DNA from: Mycobacterium sp. 852002-40037_SCH5390672
GTDB taxonomy: Bacteria > Actinomycetota > Actinomycetes > Mycobacteriales > Mycobacteriaceae
Direction of reading: 5' to 3'
DNA: 64,000 nucleotides
Assembly: GCF_001665875.1 (NCBI RefSeq)
Contig: NZ_LZTA01000140.1
Span: 1 to 64,000 of the forward strand
The position numbers and the translations under genes were made by a program. Each line of letters starts with the position of its first letter. Within the stretch, counting starts at the first letter, position 1. The notes beneath the pieces were generated by a model that saw only the letters and a program-made list of their open reading frames with translations, did no database searches and had not been told where the DNA came from. Below are positions 51,041 to 59,607 of this stretch, piece by piece.

Positions 51041-51955
51041 CTACCGCGTCCGGGCGGCGGGGAAACCAAGCCCCGCGAGCAGGTCCGTTTCCCAGCCCCG
51101 CTCGTCGCGCTCTCCCGCGTCGCCGGCGGCCAAGACGTAGTGCTCCTGACCCACTATCGGGATCGCCGCGTTGTTGGAGAGGGCGCAGGCCCGCCCGGTA
51201 GGACCGACCACCACTTGCGTGGCGTGGGCGGCGAGCGCCGCCCGCTTGGCGGCCAAAGCCTCCGGGGCGGTCTCGACGACGGCGTCGATGTCGTCGTCGG
51301 CGTAGCCGAAAGAGAACTCTTCCTTCGGCGGGATCGACCATTCGGGCCGCAGATCCTCGGGCGTCAGTGCGTCCATGGCCGCCTCGAATGCGCGGGTCGA
51401 GAAGACCGACCAGTAGAACTTCGGCACGCCCCAGGGCTCGCCGGGGAAATCGGCCCCGCCGGCTCCCGGCCCGGCCGCCGCCAGGGCGGCAACCGTCACC
51501 CGGTGCGCGTGGATGTGGTCGGGATGGCCGTAGCCGCCGTCCGGGTCATAGGTCACGACGACGTGGGGACGCTGTTCGCGAATGATGGCCACCAGCGCGC
51601 CGACGGTCTCGCGCTCGTCGGCGTCGATGAAGCGTTGCCGGTGGCGCGTTGGCGTGCCGCGCATGCCCGAATCGCGCCACCGGCCGGCGCCACCGAGATA
51701 GCGCGGTTCGCTGATGCCCAGCGCCTGCAGCGCGGCGGTCAGTTCGCCGATCCGGTAGCCGCCGAGTTGGTCCGCGCGGTCGACGGCGAGTTCGGCCCAG
51801 CGATCGCCGATCACCTCGCCCTCTTCGCCCAGCGTGCACGTGACGACGCGGACATCCGCCCCGCGGGCGGTGTAGTGGGCGATGGTTGCGCCGGTGCCGA
51901 GGCTTTCGTCGTCGGGGTGCGCGTGGACGAACAGCAGCCGCGGCGTCTCAGGCAT
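51041..51955 (-). CDS. mshB: MshB, GlcNAc-Ins deacetylase of mycothiol synthesis
   Basis: The 304-residue zinc amidase of the LmbE family is orthologous to Rv1170. His13 and Asp16 in HAHPDDE and His147 in GHPDHIH are the metal ligands, at the same numbers as in the M. tuberculosis enzyme. It removes acetate from GlcNAc-inositol to give GlcN-Ins. ATG 51955 has TAGGGT seven bases upstream (51963-51968) and no Shine-Dalgarno sequence, so a leaderless transcript is likely. Upstream codons in frame are not conserved. Confidence 0.94.
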   Translation of the reverse strand: MPETPRLLFVHAHPDDESLGTGATIAHYTARGADVRVVTCTLGEEGEVIGDRWAELAVDRADQLGGYRIGELTAALQALGISEPRYLGGAGRWRDSGMRGTPTRHRQRFIDADERETVGALVAIIREQRPHVVVTYDPDGGYGHPDHIHAHRVTVAALAAAGPGAGGADFPGEPWGVPKFYWSVFSTRAFEAAMDALTPEDLRPEWSIPPKEEFSFGYADDDIDAVVETAPEALAAKRAALAAHATQVVVGPTGRACALSNNAAIPIVGQEHYVLAAGDAGERDERGWETDLLAGLGFPAARTR

Positions 51956-51962
51956 GGACGGC

Positions 51963-51968
51963 ACCCTA
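51963..51968 (-). promoter_or_regulatory. Candidate -10 (TAGGGT) for leaderless mshB
   Basis: On the minus strand TAGGGT is followed by seven bases and the ATG at 51955. Confidence 0.4.
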
Positions 51969-52077
51969 CCGGCAAAGGCGACGAGATCGGCAGTCAGGTT
52001 AGTGACCGGCACCGTTTCTTATGGTCGTCGCCGGGCGGCCGCGTCGCCGGGACCCAGCGGATAGGAACGCGCACGGC

Positions 52078-52083
52078 TACTAT
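52078..52083 (+). promoter_or_regulatory. Candidate -10 (TACTAT) for leaderless tetR
   Basis: TACTAT followed by CAAGGG and GTG 52090 fits a transcript that starts at the GTG. The AAGGG is too close to act as a ribosome-binding site. Confidence 0.45.
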
Positions 52084-52089
52084 CAAGGG

Positions 52090-52701
52090 GTGCCCCAGCT
52101 CACGGACGCAGACCACACCGGCAGCCGAAGCCGCCGGCGAGGTGAGGTCCTCGAACGCGCGCTCTACGAGGCCACCCTGGCCGAGCTGACCGAAGTCGGT
52201 TACGGGGGCCTGACCATGGAGGGGATCGCGGCGCGCGCCCACACCGGCAAGGCCGCGCTCTACCGGCGCTGGGACACCAAATGCGAGCTGGTGCACGCGG
52301 CGTTGGTTTTCGCCCTACCGCCGATGCCCGAGCCGCGCCCCGGTCGTTCGGCCCGGGAGAATTTACTGACGATGTTCACCGCCCACCGTGACGTCCTGGC
52401 CGGAAAGACCGGCTTTCCGGGAATTCACGTTGTCCATCAGCTGCTGCACGAACCCGAAATGCGGGCCATCTTCGCCGACGCGGTGGTGTGCCCACGGCTG
52501 AGCCTCGTCGAAACGATCCTGGCGGCTGCGGTAGAAGAAGGCGCTCTCGATCCGGCCAAGATGACACCGCTCACCGCGCACATCGGACCGGCCTTGATCA
52601 ACCAGCACTTCCTGCTGAACGGATCGCCACCGAACCGGCGCGAGCTGGCGCTCATCGTCGACACCGTGATCCCGCCGCGGGCAGCGCAACCCGCCGGCTG
52701 A
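52090..52701 (+). CDS. TetR-family transcriptional regulator (Rv1167c-like)
   Basis: The 203-residue protein has a helix-turn-helix (LTMEGIAARAHTGKAALYRRWDTKCELVHAAL, about residues 40-70) and a C-terminal TetR domain of the type found in Rv1167c, which occupies the same place beside lpqW. It is divergent from mshB (134 bp gap) and convergent with lpqW. Target genes are unknown; mshB is a candidate by position. Confidence 0.85.
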   Translation: MPQLTDADHTGSRSRRRGEVLERALYEATLAELTEVGYGGLTMEGIAARAHTGKAALYRRWDTKCELVHAALVFALPPMPEPRPGRSARENLLTMFTAHRDVLAGKTGFPGIHVVHQLLHEPEMRAIFADAVVCPRLSLVETILAAAVEEGALDPAKMTPLTAHIGPALINQHFLLNGSPPNRRELALIVDTVIPPRAAQPAG

Positions 52702-52712
52702 CGACGCCGGCG
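52692..52712. terminator. Convergent terminator hairpin
   Basis: CGCCGGC, a 7-base loop and GCCGGCG form a perfect stem covering the tetR stop and reaching the lpqW stop. Confidence 0.5.
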
Positions 52713-54581
52713 CTAGGGCCCGGTCTTGATCCATTGGCCGGCGTCGCCGACGATGCCGACCGGAACCGCACCGGACAGGCTGACGTTCTCCACGCTCGGG
52801 CCGGCCCCGACGATCGTGGTGTCCTGCAGGATCGGCAGCACGGTGGACATGTTCCACAATCGCGGTTCGACCGCGGTGATCACGTCGTTGATGTTCTTGG
52901 TGCCGTTGAGGGCGGCGTCGATGTTCGACTGGATGCTGCGATCACAGATCCCGGTGAGATTCGACGGCGCCTGCACCAGGGCGTTGGGATCGGCCGGGCG
53001 GCTGGGCGGCGGCGTCGTGGTCGGTGTCGTCGACGTGGCGGCCGGCCCATTGGAAATCGGGACCTGGGTCGATTCCAGTGCGCGACAGCCGTACCGGGAG
53101 GCGAGCCGGGTCGCCAGGTTTCCGCCCGCCTGATGCCAGCCGACGATCGCGTCCACGCGGTTGTCGTTCAGCGCGTCGTGGTAGAGGGTGACGGGGTCCA
53201 GCGCCAGCACGGTCGCGGCTATGCCGACGTTGCGCAAGCGGTCGGCGGCGGTGTTGGCCACCGCGACCGCGGTCGGGTCGTTGGCGGCCACCCCGATGAC
53301 CAGTGAGAGCTGTTGGCCGTCCTTGCTGATCCGGCCCCGGATGACCTCGGGCGGACCGGTGTTCGGCGGGGTCGGCGCCGGCGATGCCGAGGAGTTGGGT
53401 TCCACCTTGTATCCGGCCCCCTCCAGCAACGCCAGCGCCGCGGGCGTCGTCATCGCCGGTGGCGCGGTCGGCTCGTAGCCCGGGTCGCTCGGCGCGCGGA
53501 TCTGCGCCTGATCCAGGGTGACGGTGTTGTCGCTGCCCGCGCCCACGGCCGCGAGCAGATCGACGTCGAGCAGCCCCAGGATCGCCTTACGGACTTGGGT
53601 GTCAGACAGTTTCGGCTCGGTGGCCCGCAGCGTGAGCTGCATGACCCGCGGCGTCACGATCCGGGCGGTCCGGACATCGGGAATGGCGGACAGCTGCGCG
53701 AAGGCGGCCGAGCCGCCATGCACCTGCGCCACCTGGGTGTCGCCGTTGCGCACGGAATCGGCCAGCGCGGCCGGCGCACCGGCTCGCCGGAAAAGAATGA
53801 GCGCGGGTTTGGCCGGCGGTCCCCAGTAGCGGTCGTTGCGGGCCACCAGGATCTCGTCGCGCTGCGGGTCGATGCTTTCCACCCGGAACTGCCCGCCCGT
53901 GACCGGAAGCGCCCGGGCCAGGCCCGCCGCGAAACCCCCGGGCACGTCCTTGACGATGTGCGCCGGAAGGATGTTGCTGAACAACTCTTTCCAGGACGGA
54001 TACGGTTCGGCGAAGGTCACCACCGCCTGCTTGCCCCCCTCCAGGGACTGCACGCCGGTGATGAGGTCATACCCGGCCGGGTCCACGACGCCGGGCTGGC
54101 TGACCATCTGGTGCCACAGGTACCAGAAGTCGTCGGCGGCGATCGGCGCGTTGTCCGTCCACTGCGCCTCCGGGCGAATCTTGTACGTCACCGTGAATGG
54201 GTTCTGACCGGTCACCTCGGCCGACACCAGCAGGGTGGGGTCCATCTCCCAGCGTGAGCCGGTCGGCGTGTTGGGGTCGGGGACCGGCCGAAAGGCGCTC
54301 GGCAACACCAGCGCGCTGATCGCCGCGTTCACCGGGGACAGGTCGGACAGCAGGTGCGGATTGAAGCCGGCCCCGATCGAGTCGATGCCCATGATGATCT
54401 CGCTGACCCGGGGCGGCGGCGGCACCGAGTTGTGCGGCGTATCGGTGCTCTGCGGCGCCGGCGGCGGGTTGACCGTGCAGGCCGAGAGCACGAGTCCGAC
54501 CAAGGAGACCAGGCCGCCCAGCACCATGAACCAGCGGCGAACTCGTCTCGGCACGCTGATCAGGGTATCGAGCAGCTGCAC
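52713..54581 (-). CDS. lpqW: LpqW, lipoprotein of lipoarabinomannan regulation
   Basis: The 622-residue lipoprotein is related to periplasmic oligopeptide-binding proteins (SBP_bac_5 fold: DNAPIAADDFWYLWHQM, GKQAVVTFAEPYPSWKELF). It is orthologous to Rv1166 (635), which controls the branch between PIM and lipoarabinomannan synthesis. The signal peptide ends in the lipobox VLSAC (Cys35). GTG 54581 has a strong GGGAGGGG site; the in-frame GTG 54554 has none. A Pro/Thr-rich linker lies before the last 120 residues. It sits 25 bp after typA. Confidence 0.93.
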   Translation of the reverse strand: MQLLDTLISVPRRVRRWFMVLGGLVSLVGLVLSACTVNPPPAPQSTDTPHNSVPPPPRVSEIIMGIDSIGAGFNPHLLSDLSPVNAAISALVLPSAFRPVPDPNTPTGSRWEMDPTLLVSAEVTGQNPFTVTYKIRPEAQWTDNAPIAADDFWYLWHQMVSQPGVVDPAGYDLITGVQSLEGGKQAVVTFAEPYPSWKELFSNILPAHIVKDVPGGFAAGLARALPVTGGQFRVESIDPQRDEILVARNDRYWGPPAKPALILFRRAGAPAALADSVRNGDTQVAQVHGGSAAFAQLSAIPDVRTARIVTPRVMQLTLRATEPKLSDTQVRKAILGLLDVDLLAAVGAGSDNTVTLDQAQIRAPSDPGYEPTAPPAMTTPAALALLEGAGYKVEPNSSASPAPTPPNTGPPEVIRGRISKDGQQLSLVIGVAANDPTAVAVANTAADRLRNVGIAATVLALDPVTLYHDALNDNRVDAIVGWHQAGGNLATRLASRYGCRALESTQVPISNGPAATSTTPTTTPPPSRPADPNALVQAPSNLTGICDRSIQSNIDAALNGTKNINDVITAVEPRLWNMSTVLPILQDTTIVGAGPSVENVSLSGAVPVGIVGDAGQWIKTGP

Positions 54582-54606
54582 AGCGGCCCCTCCCGGCCAC
54601 CCGGCG

Positions 54607-56496
54607 TTAACCCCGGGCCTTGGCGCGCGACCGGCTGCGGGCTCGGGAGGTGGCGTCCAGCTCGACCTTGCGCACCCGCACGATCTCCGGGGTCACCTCG
54701 ACGCATTCGTCGGCCGCACAGAATTCCATGGCCTGCTCGAGATCGAGCTCGAGCGGCCTGGCCAACGTCTCGATGACATCGGCGGTCGACGACCGCATGT
54801 TGGTCAGCTTCTTCTCGCGGGTGACGTTGATGTCGAGATCCTCGGCGCGCGGGTTGATTCCGACGACCATGCCTTCGTAGGTGTCCTGGCCGGGTTCGAC
54901 GAAGAACTGGCCCCGGTCGGCGAGCTGAATCAGCGCGAACGGCGTGATGGTGCCGGCGCGGTCGGAGACCAGCGACCCGGTGTGGCGAGCCCGGATCTCC
55001 CCCGCCCACGGCCGGTAGCCGTCGAACACGGCGTTGGCGATGCCGGTGCCGCGCGTGATGGTGAGGAAGTCGGTGCGGAAGCCGATCAGGCCGCGGCTGG
55101 GCACGATGAAGTCCATCCGGACCCAGCCCGCCGCGTGGTTGGCCATCTCCTCCATGCGGCCCTTGCGGGCGGCCATCAGCTGGGTGATCGCGCCGACGAA
55201 TTCCTCGGGGCAGTCGATCGTCATCGCCTCGAACGGCTCGTGCAGCTTCCCGTCGATGGTCTGCGTGACCACCTGCGGCTTGCCGACCGTGAGTTCGAAA
55301 CCCTCGCGACGCATCTGCTCGACGAGCACCGCCAGCGCGAGCTCGCCGCGGCCCTGCACCTCCCAGGCGTCGGGCCGGTCGATGTCGACGACCTTGATGG
55401 AGACGTTGCCGACGAGTTCGGCGTCGAGCCGCGACTTCACCATGCGAGCGGTCAGCTTGTGCCCCTTCACCTTGCCCGCCAGCGGCGAGGTGTTGGTGCC
55501 GATCGTCACCGAGATCGCCGGTTCGTCGACGGTGATGCGCGGCAGCGCGTGGGCGTGGTCGGGATCGGCCAGCGTGTCCCCGATCATGATCTCGGGCAGC
55601 CCGGCCACCGCGACGATGTCCCCGGCGATCGCCTCCTCGGTGGGCGTCCGTTCCACCCCCTCGGTCACCAGCAGTTCGGTGATCTTCGCGTTCGTGATGA
55701 CGGGATGCCCGTCCACCTCGCGCATCCAGGCGACCTGCTGACCCTTACGGATCCGGCCCTTGTAGATGCGGATCAGCGCGAGTCGGCCGAGAAAGGCCGA
55801 GGCGTCGAGGTTGGTCACCAGTGCCTGCAGCGGTGCCTCGGGATCGCCCTGGGGCGGCGGGATGTGCTCGAGCAGAACGTCGAACAGTGGATCGAGGTTG
55901 TCGCCCGCGGGGTTCTCACCATTGGACGGTTCCGTCGTGCTGGCGATGCCTGCGCGGCCCGAGGCGTACAGGGTCGGCAGGTCGAGGGCGTGCTCGGCGG
56001 CCTTCTGTGCGTCCTCGTCGAGGTCCGACGCAACGTCGAGCAGCAGGTCGTGACTCTCCGAGACGACCTCGGAGATCCGGGCGTCCGGCCGGTCCGTCTT
56101 GTTGACGACCAGGATCACCGGAAGGTGGGCGGCCAGGGCCTTGCGCAGCACGAACCGGGTCTGCGGCAGCGGACCCTCGGAGGCGTCGACCAGCAGGAGC
56201 ACCCCGTCGACCATCGACAGCCCGCGCTCCACCTCACCGCCGAAGTCGGCGTGGCCCGGGGTGTCGATGACGTTGATGACGATCGTCGTTCCGTCCGCAT
56301 GCTTGCGATGCACGGCCGTGTTCTTGGCCAGGATCGTGATGCCCTTTTCTTTCTCCAGGTCCCCGGAGTCCATGAGGCGCTCGACCGTGTCGTCACCCCG
56401 GTGGTGCAGCGCGCCCGATTGCCGCAGCATCGCGTCAACCAGGGTGGTCTTTCCGTGGTCGACGTGGGCGACGATGGCGACGTTGCGAAATAGCAC
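54607..56496 (-). CDS. typA: TypA/BipA ribosome-associated GTPase
   Basis: The 629-residue translational GTPase is orthologous to Rv1165 (628). The G motifs are AHVDHGKTT (10-18), DTPGHADFGGEVERG and NKTDRPDA; the elongation-factor-like domains and the BipA C-terminal domain follow. It binds the ribosome and acts under stress and in ribosome assembly. GTG 56496 gives the conserved start; the frame is open for 62 more codons without conservation. It follows narI by 70 bp. Confidence 0.94.
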   Translation of the reverse strand: MLFRNVAIVAHVDHGKTTLVDAMLRQSGALHHRGDDTVERLMDSGDLEKEKGITILAKNTAVHRKHADGTTIVINVIDTPGHADFGGEVERGLSMVDGVLLLVDASEGPLPQTRFVLRKALAAHLPVILVVNKTDRPDARISEVVSESHDLLLDVASDLDEDAQKAAEHALDLPTLYASGRAGIASTTEPSNGENPAGDNLDPLFDVLLEHIPPPQGDPEAPLQALVTNLDASAFLGRLALIRIYKGRIRKGQQVAWMREVDGHPVITNAKITELLVTEGVERTPTEEAIAGDIVAVAGLPEIMIGDTLADPDHAHALPRITVDEPAISVTIGTNTSPLAGKVKGHKLTARMVKSRLDAELVGNVSIKVVDIDRPDAWEVQGRGELALAVLVEQMRREGFELTVGKPQVVTQTIDGKLHEPFEAMTIDCPEEFVGAITQLMAARKGRMEEMANHAAGWVRMDFIVPSRGLIGFRTDFLTITRGTGIANAVFDGYRPWAGEIRARHTGSLVSDRAGTITPFALIQLADRGQFFVEPGQDTYEGMVVGINPRAEDLDINVTREKKLTNMRSSTADVIETLARPLELDLEQAMEFCAADECVEVTPEIVRVRKVELDATSRARSRSRAKARG

Positions 56497-56566
56497 GTCG
56501 GTGATTGTGGCAGCGGGGGCCACGGATAGCGAACCGGCTGGTGGCCGGGCGCCCTCCGCCGGTCCG

Positions 56567-57298
56567 CTACCAGCCCCGCCGACGCGGTGCTGTACCGACG
56601 AGTTGACCCTTGCCCGCCGCCTCGCGGCTGCGGTAGACGATGTAGGGCCGGAACAGGTAGACGATCGGGGCGCTGAACGCATGCACCAGGCGGGTGAACG
56701 GCCACAGCGTGAACAGCACCATGCCGATCAGGGCGTGCAGCTGGTAGTCCAGCGGGGCGTTGATCATCACCTCGCCGTGCGGCTGAAATATCCAGATCCG
56801 GCGGAACCACAAACCGACCGTGTAGCGATAGTGGAACTCCCCGCCGTGCGGACCGGTACCGATCAGGTCGCAGTACAGGCCCACCACGATCGCCAGCACC
56901 AGCACCACATACATCACCTTGTCGCTGCGGCTGGTGGCCATGGACACCGCCGGGCGGGTGAATCGCCGGTAGATCAGCAAGCCGATGCCAATCAGCGTCG
57001 CGATGCCGGCCACCGACCCGCCGATGACCGCCTGCAGGTGGTAGGCATAGTCGCTCACCTTCAACATGTGAGTCACCCGCGGCGGGACGAACAACCCCAT
57101 CACGTGCCCGGCGAAAACCGCCAGGATGCCGAAATGAAAGATGGGGCTGCCGATGCTCAGCAGTCGCGACTCGTAGACCTGTGACGACCGCGAGGTCCAG
57201 CCGAATTTGTCGTACCGGTAGCGCCACCAGGTGCCCACGATCAGCACCGACAGCGTGACGTAGGGCGCGATGTCCCAGAACAGGACGTTGCTAAACAC
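56567..57298 (-). CDS. narI: NarI, nitrate reductase gamma subunit (cytochrome b)
   Basis: The 243-residue membrane subunit with five hydrophobic segments carries the His ligands of the two haems b (FHFGILAVFAGHVMGL, DYQLHALIGMVLFTLWPFTRLVHAFSAP). It takes electrons from menaquinol and passes them to NarH. GTG 57298 has AAAGGA seven bases upstream. It starts 11 bp after the narJ stop and is the last gene of narGHJI. Confidence 0.94.
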   Translation of the reverse strand: MFSNVLFWDIAPYVTLSVLIVGTWWRYRYDKFGWTSRSSQVYESRLLSIGSPIFHFGILAVFAGHVMGLFVPPRVTHMLKVSDYAYHLQAVIGGSVAGIATLIGIGLLIYRRFTRPAVSMATSRSDKVMYVVLVLAIVVGLYCDLIGTGPHGGEFHYRYTVGLWFRRIWIFQPHGEVMINAPLDYQLHALIGMVLFTLWPFTRLVHAFSAPIVYLFRPYIVYRSREAAGKGQLVGTAPRRRGW

Positions 57299-57309
57299 TT
57301 GGCGTTCCT

Positions 57310-57960
57310 TTACTTCGGTGGCACGGTCAAGGTAAACGGTTGCAGGCCAACGGCTTCCGCCGGTGGCCCGGCTTTCGCCAGGCGCTCGGCGCGGCGCACT
57401 TCCTGATCGGTCGCGGCGGGCAGGGTCTCGCAGACCGCCGCCACCGTCGGCTCGTACGGCGACTTGGAGTCGGCCAGGGCCGCGCGCAGCACGTCGATCG
57501 GCACGCGGTGCTGGTTCAGCAGACGCCGTCCGGCTTCTGGATCCACGGTGGCGGCGAATTCGAGCACCACGGTCAGGTGATCGGGCGCCTCGGCGCGCGG
57601 CGGCTGCACGCCGGCCTCCCGATAGGCGGTGGCGAACGCCAACATCTCCCGGCCGCGGTTGCGGGTGTCCCCCGCGGTCCAGTAGGTCAGATACATCGTG
57701 GCGCGCCGGCGCATGTCGAACGTCGCGACGTAGTCCATCGCGGCGGCCATCGGCTCGACCGCACGCAGCGCCGCGACCGTCTGGGCGAGCAACGCCGCCG
57801 GCGGACCGCTGATATGGCCGAGCAACTCATCGACGGCGTCCAGGCGTCCGGACAATCCGTCGTCCGGGTACGCCAGCAGCAGCGACGCCGCCTGCCACAC
57901 CAGGCGATCCTGCATCGACCGGGTGGTGGAACGCTCCCGGAGCGCCGAAAGCAACTTCAT
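57310..57960 (-). CDS. narJ: NarJ, nitrate reductase assembly chaperone
   Basis: The 216-residue helical protein of the TorD/NarJ family (YPDDGLSGRLDAVDELLGHI, DMRRRATMYLTYWTAGDTRNRG) inserts the molybdenum cofactor into NarG. ATG 57960 overlaps the narH stop by 4 bp (ATGA). Confidence 0.92.
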   Translation of the reverse strand: MKLLSALRERSTTRSMQDRLVWQAASLLLAYPDDGLSGRLDAVDELLGHISGPPAALLAQTVAALRAVEPMAAAMDYVATFDMRRRATMYLTYWTAGDTRNRGREMLAFATAYREAGVQPPRAEAPDHLTVVLEFAATVDPEAGRRLLNQHRVPIDVLRAALADSKSPYEPTVAAVCETLPAATDQEVRRAERLAKAGPPAEAVGLQPFTLTVPPK

Positions 57961-59573
57961 CGCTGCTGCCCTTCGGGAAACATTCCGGCGGGTACCTGGC
58001 CCCCGTCCCAGTTGAGCAGGTTCACCCGCGTCGAAGGTCGCGTGTTGCCGGGATCGTCGCCGCGCTGTTTGAGGGTGTGGAAGGTCTCCACGGACACCGG
58101 CACCGGATCCGACTCGTACATGCCGGGCCCGCCGTCACCCGTCAACGAGCAGCCCATCTCCTCGAGGTCACGGGCCTGGGGCGCGAAGGCGGTCGGAATG
58201 ACGTAGCGCTCTTCGTATTTCGCGATGGCGAGCAGGCGGTACATCTCGTAGATCTCTTCTTCGGTCAGGCCGACCGAATGCGGGATGTGCGGCTGGGTTT
58301 CGCGGCCGAGGTTGATGTCGCGCATGTAGGAGCGCATCGCCGCCAGCCGCCGCAGCACGCCTTCGACCACGGCGGTGTCGCCGGCGGTGAACAGTTCGGC
58401 CAGGTATTGCATGGGGATGCGCAGCGCGTCCAGCGCACCGAACAGATTGCCGATGTCTTCGCCGTCGTGCCCGTCGCGGCTGACCGCGTCGACCACCGGC
58501 GAGAGCGGCGGGATGTACCACACCATCGGCATGGTCCGGTATTCCGGATGCAGCGGCAGCGCCACCTTGTAGGTGTGAATCAGCGCGTAGATCGGGGAAC
58601 GCTGCGCGGCCTCGATCCACTCATCCGGGATCCCCTCCGCCCGCGCACCGGCGATGACGTCCGGGTCGTTGGGATCCAGCAGGATCTCGCACTGCGCCGG
58701 ATACAGATCGGTCTCCTTTTCCACCGATGCCGCCTCCAGCACCCGGTCGACGTCGTAGAGGACGACGCCCAGGTAGCGCAGTCGCCCCACGCAGGTCTCC
58801 GAGCAGATGGTCGGCAAGCCGACCTCCATCCGCGGATAGCACAGCGTGCACTTCTCGGCCTTGCCCGTCTTGTGGTTGAAATAGACCTTCTTGTAAGGAC
58901 ATCCGGACACACACATCCGCCAGCCGCGGCAGCGGTCCTGGTCGACCAGGACGATGCCGTCCTCGCTGCGCTTGTACATCGCGCCCGACGGGCACGACGC
59001 CACGCAGGACGGGTTGAGGCAGTGCTCGCAGATGCGGGGCAGGTAGAACATGAAGGTTTCTTCGAGCGAGAGCTTGACCTGTTCGCTGACCTTCTTCAGG
59101 ATCGGGTCCCCGGCCAGGATTTCCGGCGACCCGGCCAGGTTGTCGTCCCAGTTCGGGCCCCACGAAACCTTCATCGGCTCACCGCTGATCAGGCTTCTGG
59201 GCGCGGCCGTCGGGAAGGTGTCACCCGCGGGTGCCGTGGTCAGGTTCTCGTAGTCGTAGGTCCAGGGCTCGTAGTAGTCGCCGATGACGGGCAGCCTCGG
59301 ATTGGCGAAGATCCGCAGCAGTTTCTGCAGGCGGCCGCCGTCCCGTAGCCGCAGTCGGCCCTTCTTGTCGCGAATCCAACCGCCGCGCCACCGCTCCTGA
59401 TCCTCGTATGTGCGCGGATAGCCTTGGCCGGGCCGGGTTTCGACGTTGTTGAACCATACGTATTCGGTGCCGGGTCGGTTGGTCCACGCCTGTTTGCACG
59501 TCACCGAACAGGTGTGACAACCGATGCATTTGTCGAGGTTCATCACCATCGCCAACTGCGCCATGACTTTCAT
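57957..59573 (-). CDS. narH: NarH, nitrate reductase beta subunit
   Basis: The 538-residue iron-sulfur subunit (558 in M. tuberculosis) has Cys clusters CIGCHTCSVTC, CEHCLNPSCVASCP, CRGWRMCVSGCP (the Trp marks the 3Fe-4S cluster) and CTLCYPRMEVGLPTICSETC. It carries electrons from NarI to NarG. The region after about residue 495 is shorter than in M. tuberculosis. ATG 59573 is 34 bp after narG. Confidence 0.94.
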   Translation of the reverse strand: MKVMAQLAMVMNLDKCIGCHTCSVTCKQAWTNRPGTEYVWFNNVETRPGQGYPRTYEDQERWRGGWIRDKKGRLRLRDGGRLQKLLRIFANPRLPVIGDYYEPWTYDYENLTTAPAGDTFPTAAPRSLISGEPMKVSWGPNWDDNLAGSPEILAGDPILKKVSEQVKLSLEETFMFYLPRICEHCLNPSCVASCPSGAMYKRSEDGIVLVDQDRCRGWRMCVSGCPYKKVYFNHKTGKAEKCTLCYPRMEVGLPTICSETCVGRLRYLGVVLYDVDRVLEAASVEKETDLYPAQCEILLDPNDPDVIAGARAEGIPDEWIEAAQRSPIYALIHTYKVALPLHPEYRTMPMVWYIPPLSPVVDAVSRDGHDGEDIGNLFGALDALRIPMQYLAELFTAGDTAVVEGVLRRLAAMRSYMRDINLGRETQPHIPHSVGLTEEEIYEMYRLLAIAKYEERYVIPTAFAPQARDLEEMGCSLTGDGGPGMYESDPVPVSVETFHTLKQRGDDPGNTRPSTRVNLLNWDGGQVPAGMFPEGQQR

Positions 59574-59607
59574 GAGGGCCTCGCTCCCCAGGCTTCGCTT
59601 GTGGGCA

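Noticed and set aside
54235..56493. Plus-strand open frame of 752 codons opposite typA
   Set aside because: Its codons mirror typA and lpqW; the minus-strand proteins have full family motifs.
56497..56682. Upstream extension of typA (62 codons)
   Set aside because: It overlaps narI, is not conserved, and GTG 56496 gives the known N terminus.
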